Source of the DNA: Viridibacterium silvisoli
Lineage (GTDB): Bacteria > Pseudomonadota > Gammaproteobacteria > Burkholderiales > Rhodocyclaceae
NCBI RefSeq assembly: GCF_036017035.1
Contig: NZ_JAYXHS010000001.1
Location: forward strand, 1,488,001 to 1,552,000
Direction: 5' to 3'
Length of the DNA stretch: 64,000 nucleotides
A program made the position numbers and the translations under genes. Below, one piece after another: positions 53,622 through 63,509 of the stretch (the stretch's first letter is position 1; every line of letters begins with the position of its first letter). Below the pieces are notes generated by a model. That model saw only the letters and a list, made by a program, of their open reading frames with translations. It did no database searches and was not told where the DNA came from.

Positions 53622-55655
53622 TCAGAGGAAGTAGTCGAAATCGTTCTCGCGCCGCAAATGGGCACGCAGCTCCATGATCTGGGCGGGGCAGCGCTGCGGA
53701 TCCAGGCTCACGTAGTTGCGTGCGCCGTGCCACAGGTAGTGCGCGTCGCTGATCACGTCGTGCAGCTGGAAGGACTGGTCGGGGCCCAGGCCGAATGCCT
53801 GCATGTCCAGATCGACCCAGCCGCTTTGCGTGTGGTGCGGGTCGAGATTGACGACGCACACGACGGTATTGCTGCCATCGGCCGAGGTCTTGGCGTAGGC
53901 GATGATCTGCTCGTTGTCGACGCTGAGAAAGCGCAGCCCCGAGTCGCGCTGCAGCGCGGCGTTGGCGCGTCGCGCACGGTTCAACACGCTGAAGAATTCG
54001 ACGAGCGAGTCTGCGCGGTCGCGATCCCACACGCGGCGTTCGAACTTCTCCGAGTCCAGATACTCCTCGCCACCGGCGCGCAGCGCCGCTGCGTCGAGCA
54101 GTTCATAGGCCGGGCCGTAGATGCCGTAATTGGCCGACAGGGTTGCGGCCAGCGCGGCACGCGCCATGAACACCGGGCGGCCACCGTACTGCAGGGCTGC
54201 AGGCAGGATGTCGGGCGTGTTGGGCCATACGTTCGGGCGGAAGTAGTCGCGCCCGGGCCCCTGCGTCAGCTCCGTGAAGTAGGTGGTCAGCTCCTGCTTC
54301 GAGTTGCGCCAGGTGTAGTAGGTGTAGGACTGGCTGAAGCCCGCCTTGGCGAGGCGGTGCATGACCCGCGGCCGCGTGAAGGCTTCGGACAGGAAGATCA
54401 CCTCCGGGTGCTGCGCACGGATGCGCGCAATGACCCATTCCCAGAACGGGTAGGCCTTGGTGTGCGGATTGTCCACGCGGAAAATGCGCACGCCCTGCCC
54501 GACCCAGAACTCGAACACGCCCGCGAGCGCGGCCCATAGCTCACGCCATTGCGCCGTCTCGAAATCGAAGGGGTAGATGTCCTGGTACTTCTTCGGCGGG
54601 TTCTCCGCGTACTGGATGCTGCCGTCCGCACGCTTCCTGAACCACTCCGGATGCTCCGTGACCCAGGGGTGGTCCGGCGCGCACTGGAAGGCGATGTCCA
54701 TGGCGATATCGATTTCCAGGCTGGCGGCGGCCTGCACCAGCGAGCGGAATTCGGCCAGCGTGCCCAGCTCGGGCAGGATGGCGTCGTGGCCGCCCTCGGC
54801 CGCGCCGATGGCCCACGGGCTGCCGACGTCCTCCGGCCCCGCCTCCAGCGTATTGTTGCGGCCCTTGCGCCGCGAACGGCCGATGGGGTGGATGGGCGGG
54901 AAGTACAGCACGTCGAAGCCCATGCGCTTGACGTAGGGCAGCCAGGCTTCGCAGTCGGCGAAGCTGCCGTGACGGCGGATGTCGTCGGACGCGGAGCGCG
55001 GGAAGAACTCGTACCAGGCCGAGAAGCGCGCGCGCTCCCGCTCGACGGTGACCTGGTAGATCTGCGGGCAGGTCAGCGCGTGGGTCAGGTCGGGGTAGCG
55101 TTGTGCGATGCTGCCGCGCGCCGCGTCGGCGCCGATCCGCTTGAGCGCGTCTGCATCGGCGCCCTCGGCGGCATTGGTGGCGAATGCCAGCTCGCGCGCC
55201 CAGGCGTCGAGCAAGGCAGCGTCGCTGCCCGTGCCTGCGCGCCGCGCTGCGTCCGCAATCAAGGCGGCCCCGCTGCTGGCGGCGATGCGTACGTCATCAA
55301 CCTCGATGCGCCGGCTGAAGTCGTGCTGCCATGACAGGAAAGGGTCGACCCAGGCGCGCACCGTGTACTCCCAGCGGCCGATCGCGTTCACCGTGAAATC
55401 TGCATGCCAGCGGTCATTGCCGCGCGGCTGCATCGGTGTGCCATGCCATTCGGTGTCACCGGCGCGGCGCCAGAGCAGGGCGCAGGCCACCACGTCGTGA
55501 CCATCGGCAAAGCAATCCGCGAACACCTCGACCACGTCACCGATGATGCGCTTGATCGGGAAGCGGCCGCCGTCGACCGCGGGCTGTACGTTTTCGATGA
55601 CGACGCGGATGCGGCCGTCATCCAGTGCTATCGGCATGATGTCCGCGCTGCTCAT
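53622..55655 (-). CDS. glgE: Alpha-1,4-glucan:maltose-1-phosphate maltosyltransferase
   Basis: A 677-residue GH13_3 enzyme that elongates alpha-glucan using maltose-1-phosphate. N-terminal region RIRVVIENVQPAVDGGRFPI is typical. Catalytic stretches are RIFRVDNPHTKAYPFWEWVI (nucleophile Asp) and PEVIFLSEAFTRPRVMHRLA (acid/base Glu), then SQSYTYYTWRNSKQEL. Length matches family members. It overlaps glgB by four bases upstream and leads into treS-maltokinase, forming the full GlgE pathway. Confidence 0.96.
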   Translation of the reverse strand: MSSADIMPIALDDGRIRVVIENVQPAVDGGRFPIKRIIGDVVEVFADCFADGHDVVACALLWRRAGDTEWHGTPMQPRGNDRWHADFTVNAIGRWEYTVRAWVDPFLSWQHDFSRRIEVDDVRIAASSGAALIADAARRAGTGSDAALLDAWARELAFATNAAEGADADALKRIGADAARGSIAQRYPDLTHALTCPQIYQVTVERERARFSAWYEFFPRSASDDIRRHGSFADCEAWLPYVKRMGFDVLYFPPIHPIGRSRRKGRNNTLEAGPEDVGSPWAIGAAEGGHDAILPELGTLAEFRSLVQAAASLEIDIAMDIAFQCAPDHPWVTEHPEWFRKRADGSIQYAENPPKKYQDIYPFDFETAQWRELWAALAGVFEFWVGQGVRIFRVDNPHTKAYPFWEWVIARIRAQHPEVIFLSEAFTRPRVMHRLAKAGFSQSYTYYTWRNSKQELTTYFTELTQGPGRDYFRPNVWPNTPDILPAALQYGGRPVFMARAALAATLSANYGIYGPAYELLDAAALRAGGEEYLDSEKFERRVWDRDRADSLVEFFSVLNRARRANAALQRDSGLRFLSVDNEQIIAYAKTSADGSNTVVCVVNLDPHHTQSGWVDLDMQAFGLGPDQSFQLHDVISDAHYLWHGARNYVSLDPQRCPAQIMELRAHLRRENDFDYFL

Positions 55656-57601
55656 GACGCAGCCCTCTCATGACGCAGGAAGAGGATGCCCAGCGGCGGC
55701 AGGGTGAGGTTGAGCGACTGGAAGCGCCCATTGGCCGCCACGGGCACGCTGTGGGTGCCGCCCTGGTTGCCCGCGCCGCTGCCGCCGTAAAGCGTGGCAT
55801 CGCTATTGAGGCACTCACACCAGTAGCCAGCGTGTGGCACGCCGACAAGGTAGTTGCTGCGTGGCACGGGCGTGAAGTTGGCGACGATCAGGACGCTGCC
55901 GCCCTTGTCTGACTTGCGCAGGTAGCAGATCACGCTGTTGTCTGCGTCGTCAGCGTTGATCCATTCGAAGCCCGCGCTGTCGAAGTCCAGCGCATACAGT
56001 GCCGGTTCGCTGCGATAGAAGCGGTTCAGGTCCTCCACCCAGCGCTGTACACCAGCATGCGGGCCGCCCTGCTCGACGAGATGCCAGTCGAGGCTCTGGT
56101 CATGATTCCATTCGCGGCGCTGGGCGAACTCTCCACCCATGAACAGCAGTTTCTTGCCGGGGTGTGCCCACATATGCCCGAACAGCAGGCGCAGGTTGGC
56201 GAACTTCTGCCAGTCGTCACCGGGCATCTTCTCGATCAGCGAGCCCTTGCCGTAGACCACTTCGTCGTGCGACAGGGGCAGCATGAAGTTCTCGGTAAAT
56301 GCGTAGAGCAGGGAGAAGGTCAGTTTGCCCTGGTGCCAGCGGCGATTGATCGGGTCTTCCTGCAGGTACTTGAGCGTGTCATGCATCCAGCCCATGTTCC
56401 ACTTCATGCCGAAGCCAAGGCCGCCTGCGTCGGTGGGGCGCGACACCCTGGGCCAGGCCGTGGATTCCTCGGCAATGATCTGCACGCCGGGGTGGTCGCG
56501 ATAGGCCGACTCGTTGAGCATGCGCAGGAAAGAAATGGCCTCCAGATTCTCGCGACCACCGTGCACGTTGGGAATCCATTCCCCTTCCTTACGCGCGTAG
56601 TCCAGATAAAGCATGGAGGCCACGGCATCGACGCGTAGCGCGTCGATGTGATACTCGTCCAGCCACAGCATGGCGCTCGACAGCAGGAACGCGCGTATCT
56701 CGTTGCGCCCGTAATTGAAGATGGAAGAATTCCACTCCGGGTGAAAGCCCTGACGTGCGTCGGCATGTTCGAACAGATGCGTGCCATCGAACTGGGCCAG
56801 CCCATGCGCATCGGCAGGAAAGTGTGAGGGTACCCAGTCGAGGATGACGCCGATGCCGGCTTCATGCAGGGCGTTGACGAGAAACTTGAAATCCTCGGGC
56901 GTACCGTAGCGTGAGCTTGGTGCGAAGTAGCCTGTCGTCTGGTAACCCCAGGAGCCGTAGAAGGGGTGTTCGGTGACAGGCATCAACTCGACATGCGTGA
57001 ACCCCGTCTGCAGGAGGTACTGCGTCAGCAGCGGTGCGAGACTGCGGTAGTCGAGCATGTCGCCGTGTTCGCTGCGGCGCCAGGAGCCGAGGTGGCATTC
57101 ATAGACGGACATCGGCCCATCCAGCGCCTTGCACGAGGCGCGACCGGCCATCCAGCCGGTGTCGTTCCAGGCAAAGCGATCCGTCGGCCAGACGACGGAG
57201 GCTGTAGCTGGCGCATGTTCGGCATAGCGCGCGAAGGGGTCTGCTTTTTCAAGACGCTGCCCTGACTGCGTGAAGATTGCGAACTTGTAGCGATGACCCG
57301 GGGTGACGCCGTCAATATCGAGTTCCCAGATGCCAGAGCCATCCCAGCGCACATTGGCACGGTGGGTCCCTGCATCCCAGCCATTGAAGTCGCCGATCAC
57401 CGCAACGGCACTGGCGTTCGGTGCCCACACCGCGAAGCGGGCGCCGGTCGCGGTCAGATGGCAGCCGAGCTTGTCATAGAGACGTGAGTGCGTACCTTCG
57501 CGGAACAGATGCAGGTCCTGCTCGCCGAGCTCGAAGTATGCATCCGTCACCTGCGGCCCTGCTTGCTGCGGTGGCTCCATCGTGTTCGCGCGCTGATTCA
57601 T
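55652..57601 (-). CDS. glgB: 1,4-alpha-glucan branching enzyme
   Basis: A 649-residue GH13 branching enzyme that makes alpha-1,6 branches. CBM48 region: GARFAVWAPNASAVAVIGDF NGW-type. Catalytic core: DALRVDAVASMLYLDY (nucleophile), IIAEESTAWP (acid) and LPLSHDEVVYGKGSLIEKMP. It lacks the longer N-terminal N1 domain of E. coli GlgB (728). It is the first gene of the glucan/trehalose operon, with AGAGGAGA before the ATG at 57601. The promoter should be in the 410-bp region upstream. Confidence 0.96.
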   Translation of the reverse strand: MNQRANTMEPPQQAGPQVTDAYFELGEQDLHLFREGTHSRLYDKLGCHLTATGARFAVWAPNASAVAVIGDFNGWDAGTHRANVRWDGSGIWELDIDGVTPGHRYKFAIFTQSGQRLEKADPFARYAEHAPATASVVWPTDRFAWNDTGWMAGRASCKALDGPMSVYECHLGSWRRSEHGDMLDYRSLAPLLTQYLLQTGFTHVELMPVTEHPFYGSWGYQTTGYFAPSSRYGTPEDFKFLVNALHEAGIGVILDWVPSHFPADAHGLAQFDGTHLFEHADARQGFHPEWNSSIFNYGRNEIRAFLLSSAMLWLDEYHIDALRVDAVASMLYLDYARKEGEWIPNVHGGRENLEAISFLRMLNESAYRDHPGVQIIAEESTAWPRVSRPTDAGGLGFGMKWNMGWMHDTLKYLQEDPINRRWHQGKLTFSLLYAFTENFMLPLSHDEVVYGKGSLIEKMPGDDWQKFANLRLLFGHMWAHPGKKLLFMGGEFAQRREWNHDQSLDWHLVEQGGPHAGVQRWVEDLNRFYRSEPALYALDFDSAGFEWINADDADNSVICYLRKSDKGGSVLIVANFTPVPRSNYLVGVPHAGYWCECLNSDATLYGGSGAGNQGGTHSVPVAANGRFQSLNLTLPPLGILFLRHERAAS

Positions 57602-58011
57602 TTCGGTCTCCTCTGCAAGCGCCGATCAGCAATGTCAGGTGCCAAGCTGCCCACTCGTGACTGCCGCTACGGCGCAATATCCTGTAGCACGACAGTTGTT
57701 CTTTTCGACCTGCTCCCTGAACCCGGTGTCAGCCGGGCAATGCGCATGGTCATTTTTTCCGATCATGCGAAATTTCGTGCAGCGGGGAGGCGTGGCAAGC
57801 ACACCGCGAGCGGCGGAAGGCACCGAGCCTGACCGTTTCGCGGGCGACATGGCTGCCGATCCACGCGCTGTTTCACGCGCCAGCGTGCGCAGGTCACGAC
57901 ACGCTTGCTCTGGCTGCTGCGCAATATGCGTGCCCGTCCTCGGGGGACAATGTTCGGGGTGCAGATGCGCGCTAGCCCGGGAGCACGCGCGCCGCGCGGT
58001 CAATGCGTCAG
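57602..58011. other. Intergenic region upstream of glgB
   Basis: This 410-bp non-coding stretch probably holds the glgB operon promoter. I see the glgB ribosome-binding site, AT-richer patches around 57680-57780 (gttcttttcgacc, tcattttttccgatcatgcg), but no confident -10/-35, known operator or small gene. Confidence 0.4.
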
Positions 58012-58419
58012 TCAATCCAGCAGGCTGGCTGGGACATTGCCGCCGTTGTCGGCAATCTTCTGCAGCACGGTCTTGTGCAGCCACATGTTCATCTGCGCCG
58101 AGTCGCTCATCTTTTCCGCTGGACAACCGAGTTCGGTGGCGAGCGCCTTGCGGTCGGCAAGGCTGCTGTCGAGGCCCAGCAACTTCATCAGGTCGACGAT
58201 GGACTGCCTCCAGTTGAGTTTCTCGGGATGCGCGGCTGCGAGCCTTTCCAGTTTGGCGACGACATCCACTACCGGAATTGCAGCGGTCACTGCTGCGGGT
58301 GCGGGAGTGGTTACAGGGGCGGCCTCAGCGGCAGGAGCCGGGGCGGGTGCCGTGGCAGCGGGCGCGGCCTCCGCACTGCCGAAACCCAGCTTTGAAAGAA
58401 TCTTTCCGAACAGGCTCAT
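58012..58419 (-). CDS. DUF3597 protein
   Basis: A 135-residue protein. Residues 1-18 (MSLFGKILSKLGFGSAEA) and about 50-135 (VVAKLERLAAAHPEKLNWRQ, SIVDLMKLLGLDSSLADRKA, LATELGCP, MNMWLHKTVLQKIADNGGNV) match the DUF3597 pattern, joined by an Ala/Pro-rich linker. Function unknown. It lies between the sugar-acid genes and glgB on the same strand; gaps of 282 bp before it and 410 bp after it suggest its own promoter. Confidence 0.85.
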   Translation of the reverse strand: MSLFGKILSKLGFGSAEAAPAATAPAPAPAAEAAPVTTPAPAAVTAAIPVVDVVAKLERLAAAHPEKLNWRQSIVDLMKLLGLDSSLADRKALATELGCPAEKMSDSAQMNMWLHKTVLQKIADNGGNVPASLLD

Positions 58420-58701
58420 CGTCGTTCCTTTCGATAGAAGTGATGCAGGGGGCGGAGGGCTGGGTGAAATGCGATTCCGGGGGTGAATGCGCGGCGCCCC
58501 GCAGGCGCAGGAGCTAGCCTGGCGCTGGGGGAGAGTCTTTCGTTCCGGACTGCCGTGCCTTCAGGAAAGAAGGACGAGGACGCACTGGATCAGCATAGTT
58601 GCTGTGGGCAGCAGATGCGAGATCGTGACGTGGAATAAATGGACATTCACGCGATATCGCGACGCGCATCGCGATATTGCAGAAAGATGACCGGCAGATG
58701 A

Positions 58702-59964
58702 CTACAGGACGAGGATCGCGCGGAAGTCGTTGACGTTGGTGCGCGTCGGGCCAGTGACGACGAGGTCTTCGAGTTTGTCGAAGAAGCTGTAGGCGTCGTT
58801 GCCGGTGAGGCAGGCATCGGCACTCATGCCGAGCGCCTCGGCACGCGCCAGGGTGTCAGGTGCGGTAATGCAGCCGGCGTTGTCTTCGCTACCGTCGATA
58901 CCGTCAGTGTCGATGGCAATGGCATGCGTGTCGGCCTGCCCGCGCAAGGCGCAGGTGAGTGCCAGCAGGTATTCGGCATTGCGGCCGCCGCGGCCGTTGC
59001 CGCGCACGGTGACGGTGGTCTCGCCGCCGGAGACGAGCACGCAGGGTTTCTGCCCGGGCTGGGCCTCGTGCGCGAGGCGGGCGAGCACCGATTGCACCTG
59101 GGCGACATCGCGTGCCTCGCCTTCAATGCTGTCGCCCAGCACGATGGGCAGCACGCCATGCTCGCTGGCGACACGCGAGGCTGCTTCGAGCGAGCCCTTT
59201 GCCGTCGCAATGACGCGCACCTCGTTGCCGCGCAGGCGTTTGTCGCCGGGCTTCGGCGTTTCGTTGAGCCCGCGGCGCAGATGCTCGACCACCGCGCGTG
59301 GCTCGACGATGCGGTACTTCTCGACGATGGCGAGCGCATCGGCGAAGCTGGTCGGGTCGGCAATGGTGGGGCCGGAGGCGATGACGGAAGGATCGTCACC
59401 CGGCACGTCGGAGATCAGCAGGGTGACGACGCGTGCCGGTGCGCAGGCAACTGCCAGCTGGCCGCCCTTGATGGCCGAGAGATGCTTGCGCACGCAGTTC
59501 ATCTCGCTGATCGAAGCGCCACTGCGCAGCAGCGCGCGATTGACCTGCTGCTTGTCGGCCAGCGTCAGGCCTGGTGCGGGCAGGGCCAGCAGCGCCGAGC
59601 CGCCGCCCGAGATGAGGCACAGCACGAGGTCGTCGGCGGTGAGTCCTTGCACCGAATCGAGGATGCGTTGCGCAGCTTTCTGGCCGGCCTCATCGGGCAC
59701 CGGGTGAGCGGCTTCGATCACTTCGATGCGCTTGCAATCCGCGCCGTGACCGTAGCGCGTGACCACCAGCCCCGACAGCGGCCACGGCCAGTGATCTTCC
59801 ACGGCGCGCGCCATGGCGGCAGCTGCCTTGCCGGCGCCGATGACGACCGTGCGACCGAGTGGCGGCGCGGGCAGGTTCTCGGGCACGCATTGCGCGGGCG
59901 CAGCGGCATCGATGGCGGCCTGTGCCATCTTCAGCAAGAGTTCGCGGGGCTGGATCTGGATCAT
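58702..59964 (-). CDS. ttuD: Glycerate 2-kinase, MOFRL type
   Basis: A 420-residue glycerate kinase of the TtuD/GckA (DUF4147-MOFRL) family. It phosphorylates D-glycerate to 2-phosphoglycerate, feeding glycolysis. Features: RTVVIGAGKAAAAMARAVED, VLCLISGGGSALLALPAPGL, EMNCVRKHLSAIKGGQLA and the C-terminal NVTVRGNGRGGRN-like TVTVRGNGRGGRNAEYLLAL with IDTDGIDGSEDNAG. It follows garR by 43 bp and is the last gene of the sugar-acid operon. Confidence 0.93.
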   Translation of the reverse strand: MIQIQPRELLLKMAQAAIDAAAPAQCVPENLPAPPLGRTVVIGAGKAAAAMARAVEDHWPWPLSGLVVTRYGHGADCKRIEVIEAAHPVPDEAGQKAAQRILDSVQGLTADDLVLCLISGGGSALLALPAPGLTLADKQQVNRALLRSGASISEMNCVRKHLSAIKGGQLAVACAPARVVTLLISDVPGDDPSVIASGPTIADPTSFADALAIVEKYRIVEPRAVVEHLRRGLNETPKPGDKRLRGNEVRVIATAKGSLEAASRVASEHGVLPIVLGDSIEGEARDVAQVQSVLARLAHEAQPGQKPCVLVSGGETTVTVRGNGRGGRNAEYLLALTCALRGQADTHAIAIDTDGIDGSEDNAGCITAPDTLARAEALGMSADACLTGNDAYSFFDKLEDLVVTGPTRTNVNDFRAILVL

Positions 59965-60007
59965 GAAACCGCTGCCTGATGAGTGCTGGAAAGGTTATCG
60001 GAAGCGC

Positions 60008-60904
60008 TCACTGTCCACTGGCTTCGGCGATGTCGTGATTGGCCATCAACTCCAGCGCGCGTACCAGCGCCGAGTGATCTTCGCCCGCACCGCCGTGTGC
60101 CGCACAGGTGTTGAACAGCTCCTGTGCGGTCGCCGTGTTGGGCAGGGCGACGCCGAGTTCGCGACCCGTGCTGAGCGCGAGGTTGAGGTCCTTCTGGTGC
60201 AGTTCGATGCGGAAGCCAGGCTTGAAGGTGCGCTTGATCATGCGTTCGCCATGAACTTCGAGAATGCGCGAGTTGGCGAAGCCACCCATGAGGGCCTGAC
60301 GTACGCGAGCAGGATCGGCTCCAGCCTTCGATGCAAGCAGCAGCGCTTCGCCGACTGCTTCGATGGTCAGCGCGACGATGATCTGGTTGGCGACCTTGGT
60401 GATCTGGCCGTCACCGTTGCCACCGACGAGGGTGATGTTCTTGCCCATCAGTTCGAACAAAGGCTTTGCACGTTCGAAGGCGGCGTCCGGGCCGCCGACC
60501 ATGATGGTCAGCGTGGCGGCCTTGGCACCCACTTCACCGCCTGACACGGGCGCATCGAGGTAGTCGCAGCCGAGCGCATTGATGCGTTGCGCGAAGGCCT
60601 TGGTGGCGACCGGCGCGATCGAGCTCATGTCGATGACCAGCTTGCCGTCGCTGAGACCGGCTGCGACACCGTCGGCGTTGAACAGTACGGATTCGACGTG
60701 TGGCGTGTCCGGCACCATGATGATTATGACATCTGCATTGCGTGCGACTTCGGCGCCGGTCTCGCAGGCTTTGCCGCCTGCCTGGGTGAGTTCTGCAGGG
60801 ACGCCCGAGCGGGAGTGCAGGAAGAGGGTGTGGCCGCCCTTGATGAGGTTGGCTGCCATGGGCGTGCCCATGATGCCGAGGCCGATGAAACCGATGTTGC
60901 TCAT
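60008..60904 (-). CDS. garR: Tartronate semialdehyde reductase (2-hydroxy-3-oxopropionate reductase)
   Basis: A 298-residue beta-hydroxyacid dehydrogenase. The NAD(P) motif is GFIGLGIMGTPMAANLIKGG. SSIAPVATKAFA, DAPVSGGEVGAKAATLTIMV and the catalytic Lys region GNGDGQITKVANQIIVALTI are all GarR/GlxR-like. It reduces tartronate semialdehyde to D-glycerate, which the next enzyme phosphorylates. It lies between the aldolase and kinase genes. Confidence 0.93.
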   Translation of the reverse strand: MSNIGFIGLGIMGTPMAANLIKGGHTLFLHSRSGVPAELTQAGGKACETGAEVARNADVIIIMVPDTPHVESVLFNADGVAAGLSDGKLVIDMSSIAPVATKAFAQRINALGCDYLDAPVSGGEVGAKAATLTIMVGGPDAAFERAKPLFELMGKNITLVGGNGDGQITKVANQIIVALTIEAVGEALLLASKAGADPARVRQALMGGFANSRILEVHGERMIKRTFKPGFRIELHQKDLNLALSTGRELGVALPNTATAQELFNTCAAHGGAGEDHSALVRALELMANHDIAEASGQ

Positions 60905-60952
60905 ATTGAGGGGCTCCGTCTGGATTGTCTGAAGAGTGCTTGTGAGTGGGGG

Positions 60953-61024
60953 CCCTCACCCGCCCCTGTCGGGGCACCCTCTCCCACGTCTGGGAGAGGG
61001 TGGTCCGTCAGGACCGGGTGAGGG
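60953..61024 (-). repeat. CT-rich palindromic repeat
   Basis: Arms ccctcacccg and cgggtgaggg enclose accctctcccacg/tgggagagggt. It belongs to the same family as 8139-8293 and the one inside the NRPS gene. It lies in the 145-bp gap between the aldolase gene and garR. Confidence 0.85.
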
Positions 61025-61049
61025 AAACGTTCAATGAATGCCGGACTTC

Positions 61050-61823
61050 CTAAGCGACATGCGCAAAGCGCGCAGCCAATTGCTCCACCGCTCGCGCCAG
61101 CAGCGCAATGTCCGCTCCGACAGCCACGAAGCCACAACCCTGTTCGATGTGCTTGCGCGCCAGCGTTTCGTCGCCGGTGAGGATGCCCGCCGGCTTGCCT
61201 GTCGCACGGATGCGGCGGATGGCGTCGGCGATCTGGTCCTGCACTTCGGCATGCGCCGGGTTGCCGATCTGGCCGAGCGAGGCGGACAGGTCGCCGGGAC
61301 CGATGAAGATGCCGTCCACGCCCTCGACCGCTGCGATCTCCTCGATGTTGCGCAGCGCTTCCGCAGTCTCGACCTGCACGATCACGCACATCTGCTCGCT
61401 GGCCAGCTTGTGGTAGTCCTTGACGCGGCCGAAGCGCGAGGCGCGCGACAGGCCGGTGAAGCCGCGTACGCCACCTTCGTTTGGATAGCGCGTGGCCTGC
61501 ACGGCGCGGCGCGCTTCGGCAGCGTTCTGCACTTGCGGGATCAGCAGGGACTGCACGCCGAGGTCGACGATGCGCTTGATCATGACGAAGTCATTCCATG
61601 CGACGCGCACGATGGGATGCGTGCCGCCCTCCACCATGGCCAGCAACTGCTGATGCACGAGGATGACCTCGTTGGGTGAGTGTTCCATGTCGATGAGGAT
61701 CCAGTCGAAACCGGCACCGGCAATGACTTCCATCGAGACATAACTCGACAGGTGCGACCACAGGCCGATCTGGCGTTTGCCCGCAAGGATGGCTTGCTTG
61801 AATGTATTGACGGGTATCTGCAT
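61050..61823 (-). CDS. garL: HpcH/HpaI-family class II aldolase, GarL-like
   Basis: A 257-residue divalent-metal aldolase of the HpaI/GarL/RhmA family. Motifs: FKQAILAGKRQIGLWSHLSS, GFDWILIDMEHSPNEV, HPIVRVAWNDFVMIKRIVDL, IVQVETAEALRNIEEIAAVE and VDGIFIGPGDLSASLGQIGN. With garR and glycerate kinase following, the likely substrate is 5-keto-4-deoxy-D-glucarate, giving pyruvate and tartronate semialdehyde. 2-keto-3-deoxy-L-rhamnonate or 4-hydroxy-2-oxo acids are alternatives. It starts at 61823 (MQIPVNTFKQ). Confidence 0.85.
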   Translation of the reverse strand: MQIPVNTFKQAILAGKRQIGLWSHLSSYVSMEVIAGAGFDWILIDMEHSPNEVILVHQQLLAMVEGGTHPIVRVAWNDFVMIKRIVDLGVQSLLIPQVQNAAEARRAVQATRYPNEGGVRGFTGLSRASRFGRVKDYHKLASEQMCVIVQVETAEALRNIEEIAAVEGVDGIFIGPGDLSASLGQIGNPAHAEVQDQIADAIRRIRATGKPAGILTGDETLARKHIEQGCGFVAVGADIALLARAVEQLAARFAHVA

Positions 61824-61858
61824 GGTGATGTGTCCAGGGTGAAGCGTGTCTGTGGGAG

Positions 61859-62653
61859 TCAAGCGGCTTGCAGCGCGATGTTCTGCGCCAGCTCGCGGCT
61901 GTAATGACGGCTGGCTTCGACCAGCATGCGGGTGTAGGGGTGGCTGGCGCTGTTGCTCTCGAGCGCATCGCGTGTGAGGGTCTCGACGATGCTGCCGTGC
62001 TGCATGACGGCGATGCGCTCGCACAGGTGCGCAACCACGCTGAGGTCGTGCGTGACCATCAGGTAGGTGAGGCCGTCGCGGGCGCGCAGGTCGACCAGCA
62101 GGTTGAGAATTTCGGCCTGCACGGAGACGTCGAGCGCCGAGGTCGGCTCATCGAGAAGCAGCACTTTCGGTTCGAGGATCAGTGCGCGCGCAATCGCCAC
62201 GCGCTGACGCTGGCCGCCGGAGAGCTGGTGCGGATAGCGGTAGCGGAACGAGGGATTGAGGCCGACTTTGGTGAGGATGTTGTCGATACGCGAACTGCGG
62301 TCGCCGATGCCATGGATGCGCAGCGGCTCGGCAAGCGCCGTCTCGACGGTGTGGCGTGGATGCAGCGAGCCATACGGGTCCTGGAACACCATCTGCACCC
62401 AGCGGCAACGCTCGCGGTCGAGCTTGTGGGCGAGTGGCTTGCCGGCGATGGCGAGTTCGCCCTGCCAGTGGTTGTAGAGGCCGGCGAGGCAGCGCAGCAC
62501 GGTGGTCTTGCCGGAGCCGGATTCGCCGACGAGGCCGAAGCTCTCGCCAGCAGCCACGCTGAGGCTCACGTCCCTGAGCACGCGGTTGGCTTTGTCGCCA
62601 AGGCCGAACGTGAGGTTGAGGGCGCGGATGTCGATCATCGTATTGGTAATCAT
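61859..62653 (-). CDS. Dipeptide-type ABC transporter ATPase (DppF/OppF class)
   Basis: A 264-residue ATPase. Walker A GESGSGKTT, signature LSGGQRQRVAIARAL, Walker B VLLLDEPTSALD, switch His in VTHDLSVVAHL. It ends with the HPYTRMLVEAS motif of peptide/nickel-type transporters but lacks the C-terminal solute-binding extension of OppF. It starts at 62653 (MITNTMIDIRAL). It is 10 bp after the DppD-class gene and 35 bp before the aldolase, so one transcript probably links transport to sugar-acid breakdown. Confidence 0.9.
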   Translation of the reverse strand: MITNTMIDIRALNLTFGLGDKANRVLRDVSLSVAAGESFGLVGESGSGKTTVLRCLAGLYNHWQGELAIAGKPLAHKLDRERCRWVQMVFQDPYGSLHPRHTVETALAEPLRIHGIGDRSSRIDNILTKVGLNPSFRYRYPHQLSGGQRQRVAIARALILEPKVLLLDEPTSALDVSVQAEILNLLVDLRARDGLTYLMVTHDLSVVAHLCERIAVMQHGSIVETLTRDALESNSASHPYTRMLVEASRHYSRELAQNIALQAA

Positions 62654-62663
62654 GTGCTTTTCC

Positions 62664-63497
62664 TCAAGCGGCCCAGGCCGGGTCGCGTTGCAGTACGGGC
62701 AGGCGCTCGCGACGCTGGTCGAGGCTGGGCAGCGCTTCGAGCAGGCCACGCGTGTAGGGGTGCTGTGCCTTGTCGAGGTCGGCGGCGGCGATGGATTCGA
62801 CTACCCGACCGGCATACATCACCAGCACGCGGTCGCAGAAGCTGCGCACGAGGTTGAGGTCGTGGCTGATGAAGATCAGGCCGAGGCCGCGCTGGCTGAC
62901 GAGGTCGTCGAGCACGCCGAGCACCTGGATGCGCACCGAGACGTCGAGTGCGGAAGTCGGCTCGTCGGCGATGACGATCTCCGGCTCGGGGATCAGCATC
63001 ATGGCGATCATGATGCGCTGGCCCATGCCGCCGGAAACCTCATGCGGGTAGAGGTTGTAGACGCGTTCCGGATCGCGGATGCGCACGCTCTCCAGCATGG
63101 CGATGGCCTTGGCGCGTGCTTCGGCCTTGCTCACCTTGCGGTGCGCGAGATAGGCCTCGGCGATCTGCTCGCCGACGCGCATCACCGGGTTCAGCGAGTA
63201 TTTCGGGTCCTGCATGATCATCGACATGCGACGGCCGCGGATGGCCTGCATCTCGCGTTCGCTGCAGGCGAGCAGATTGGTGTCGCCGAACTGCAGCTTG
63301 CCGTCGATGCTCGCGCTGTGGGGATGCAGGCGCAGCAGGGCGCGACCGATGGTGGATTTGCCCGAACCGGATTCGCCGACGATGGCGAGCTTCTCGCGGC
63401 CGAGCTCGAAGGACACGCCGCGAACTGCGTGCACTACACCGTTGGCGGTGTTGAAACGCACGTTGAGGTCTTCGGCTTTCAGTAATGGTGAGTTCAT
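62664..63497 (-). CDS. Dipeptide-type ABC transporter ATPase (DppD/OppD class)
   Basis: A 277-residue ATPase with Walker A GESGSGKST, MIMQDPKYSLNPVMRVGEQI, an unusual signature VSGGMGQRIMIAMML, Walker B IVIADEPTSALD and HPYTRGLLEALPSL near the end. Cytoplasmic. It is 12 bp after the permease gene. The substrate of the transporter cannot be read from the ATPases; sugar acids, oligosaccharides or peptides are all possible. Confidence 0.9.
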   Translation of the reverse strand: MNSPLLKAEDLNVRFNTANGVVHAVRGVSFELGREKLAIVGESGSGKSTIGRALLRLHPHSASIDGKLQFGDTNLLACSEREMQAIRGRRMSMIMQDPKYSLNPVMRVGEQIAEAYLAHRKVSKAEARAKAIAMLESVRIRDPERVYNLYPHEVSGGMGQRIMIAMMLIPEPEIVIADEPTSALDVSVRIQVLGVLDDLVSQRGLGLIFISHDLNLVRSFCDRVLVMYAGRVVESIAAADLDKAQHPYTRGLLEALPSLDQRRERLPVLQRDPAWAA

Positions 63498-63509
63498 GTC
63501 GTCTTCCTC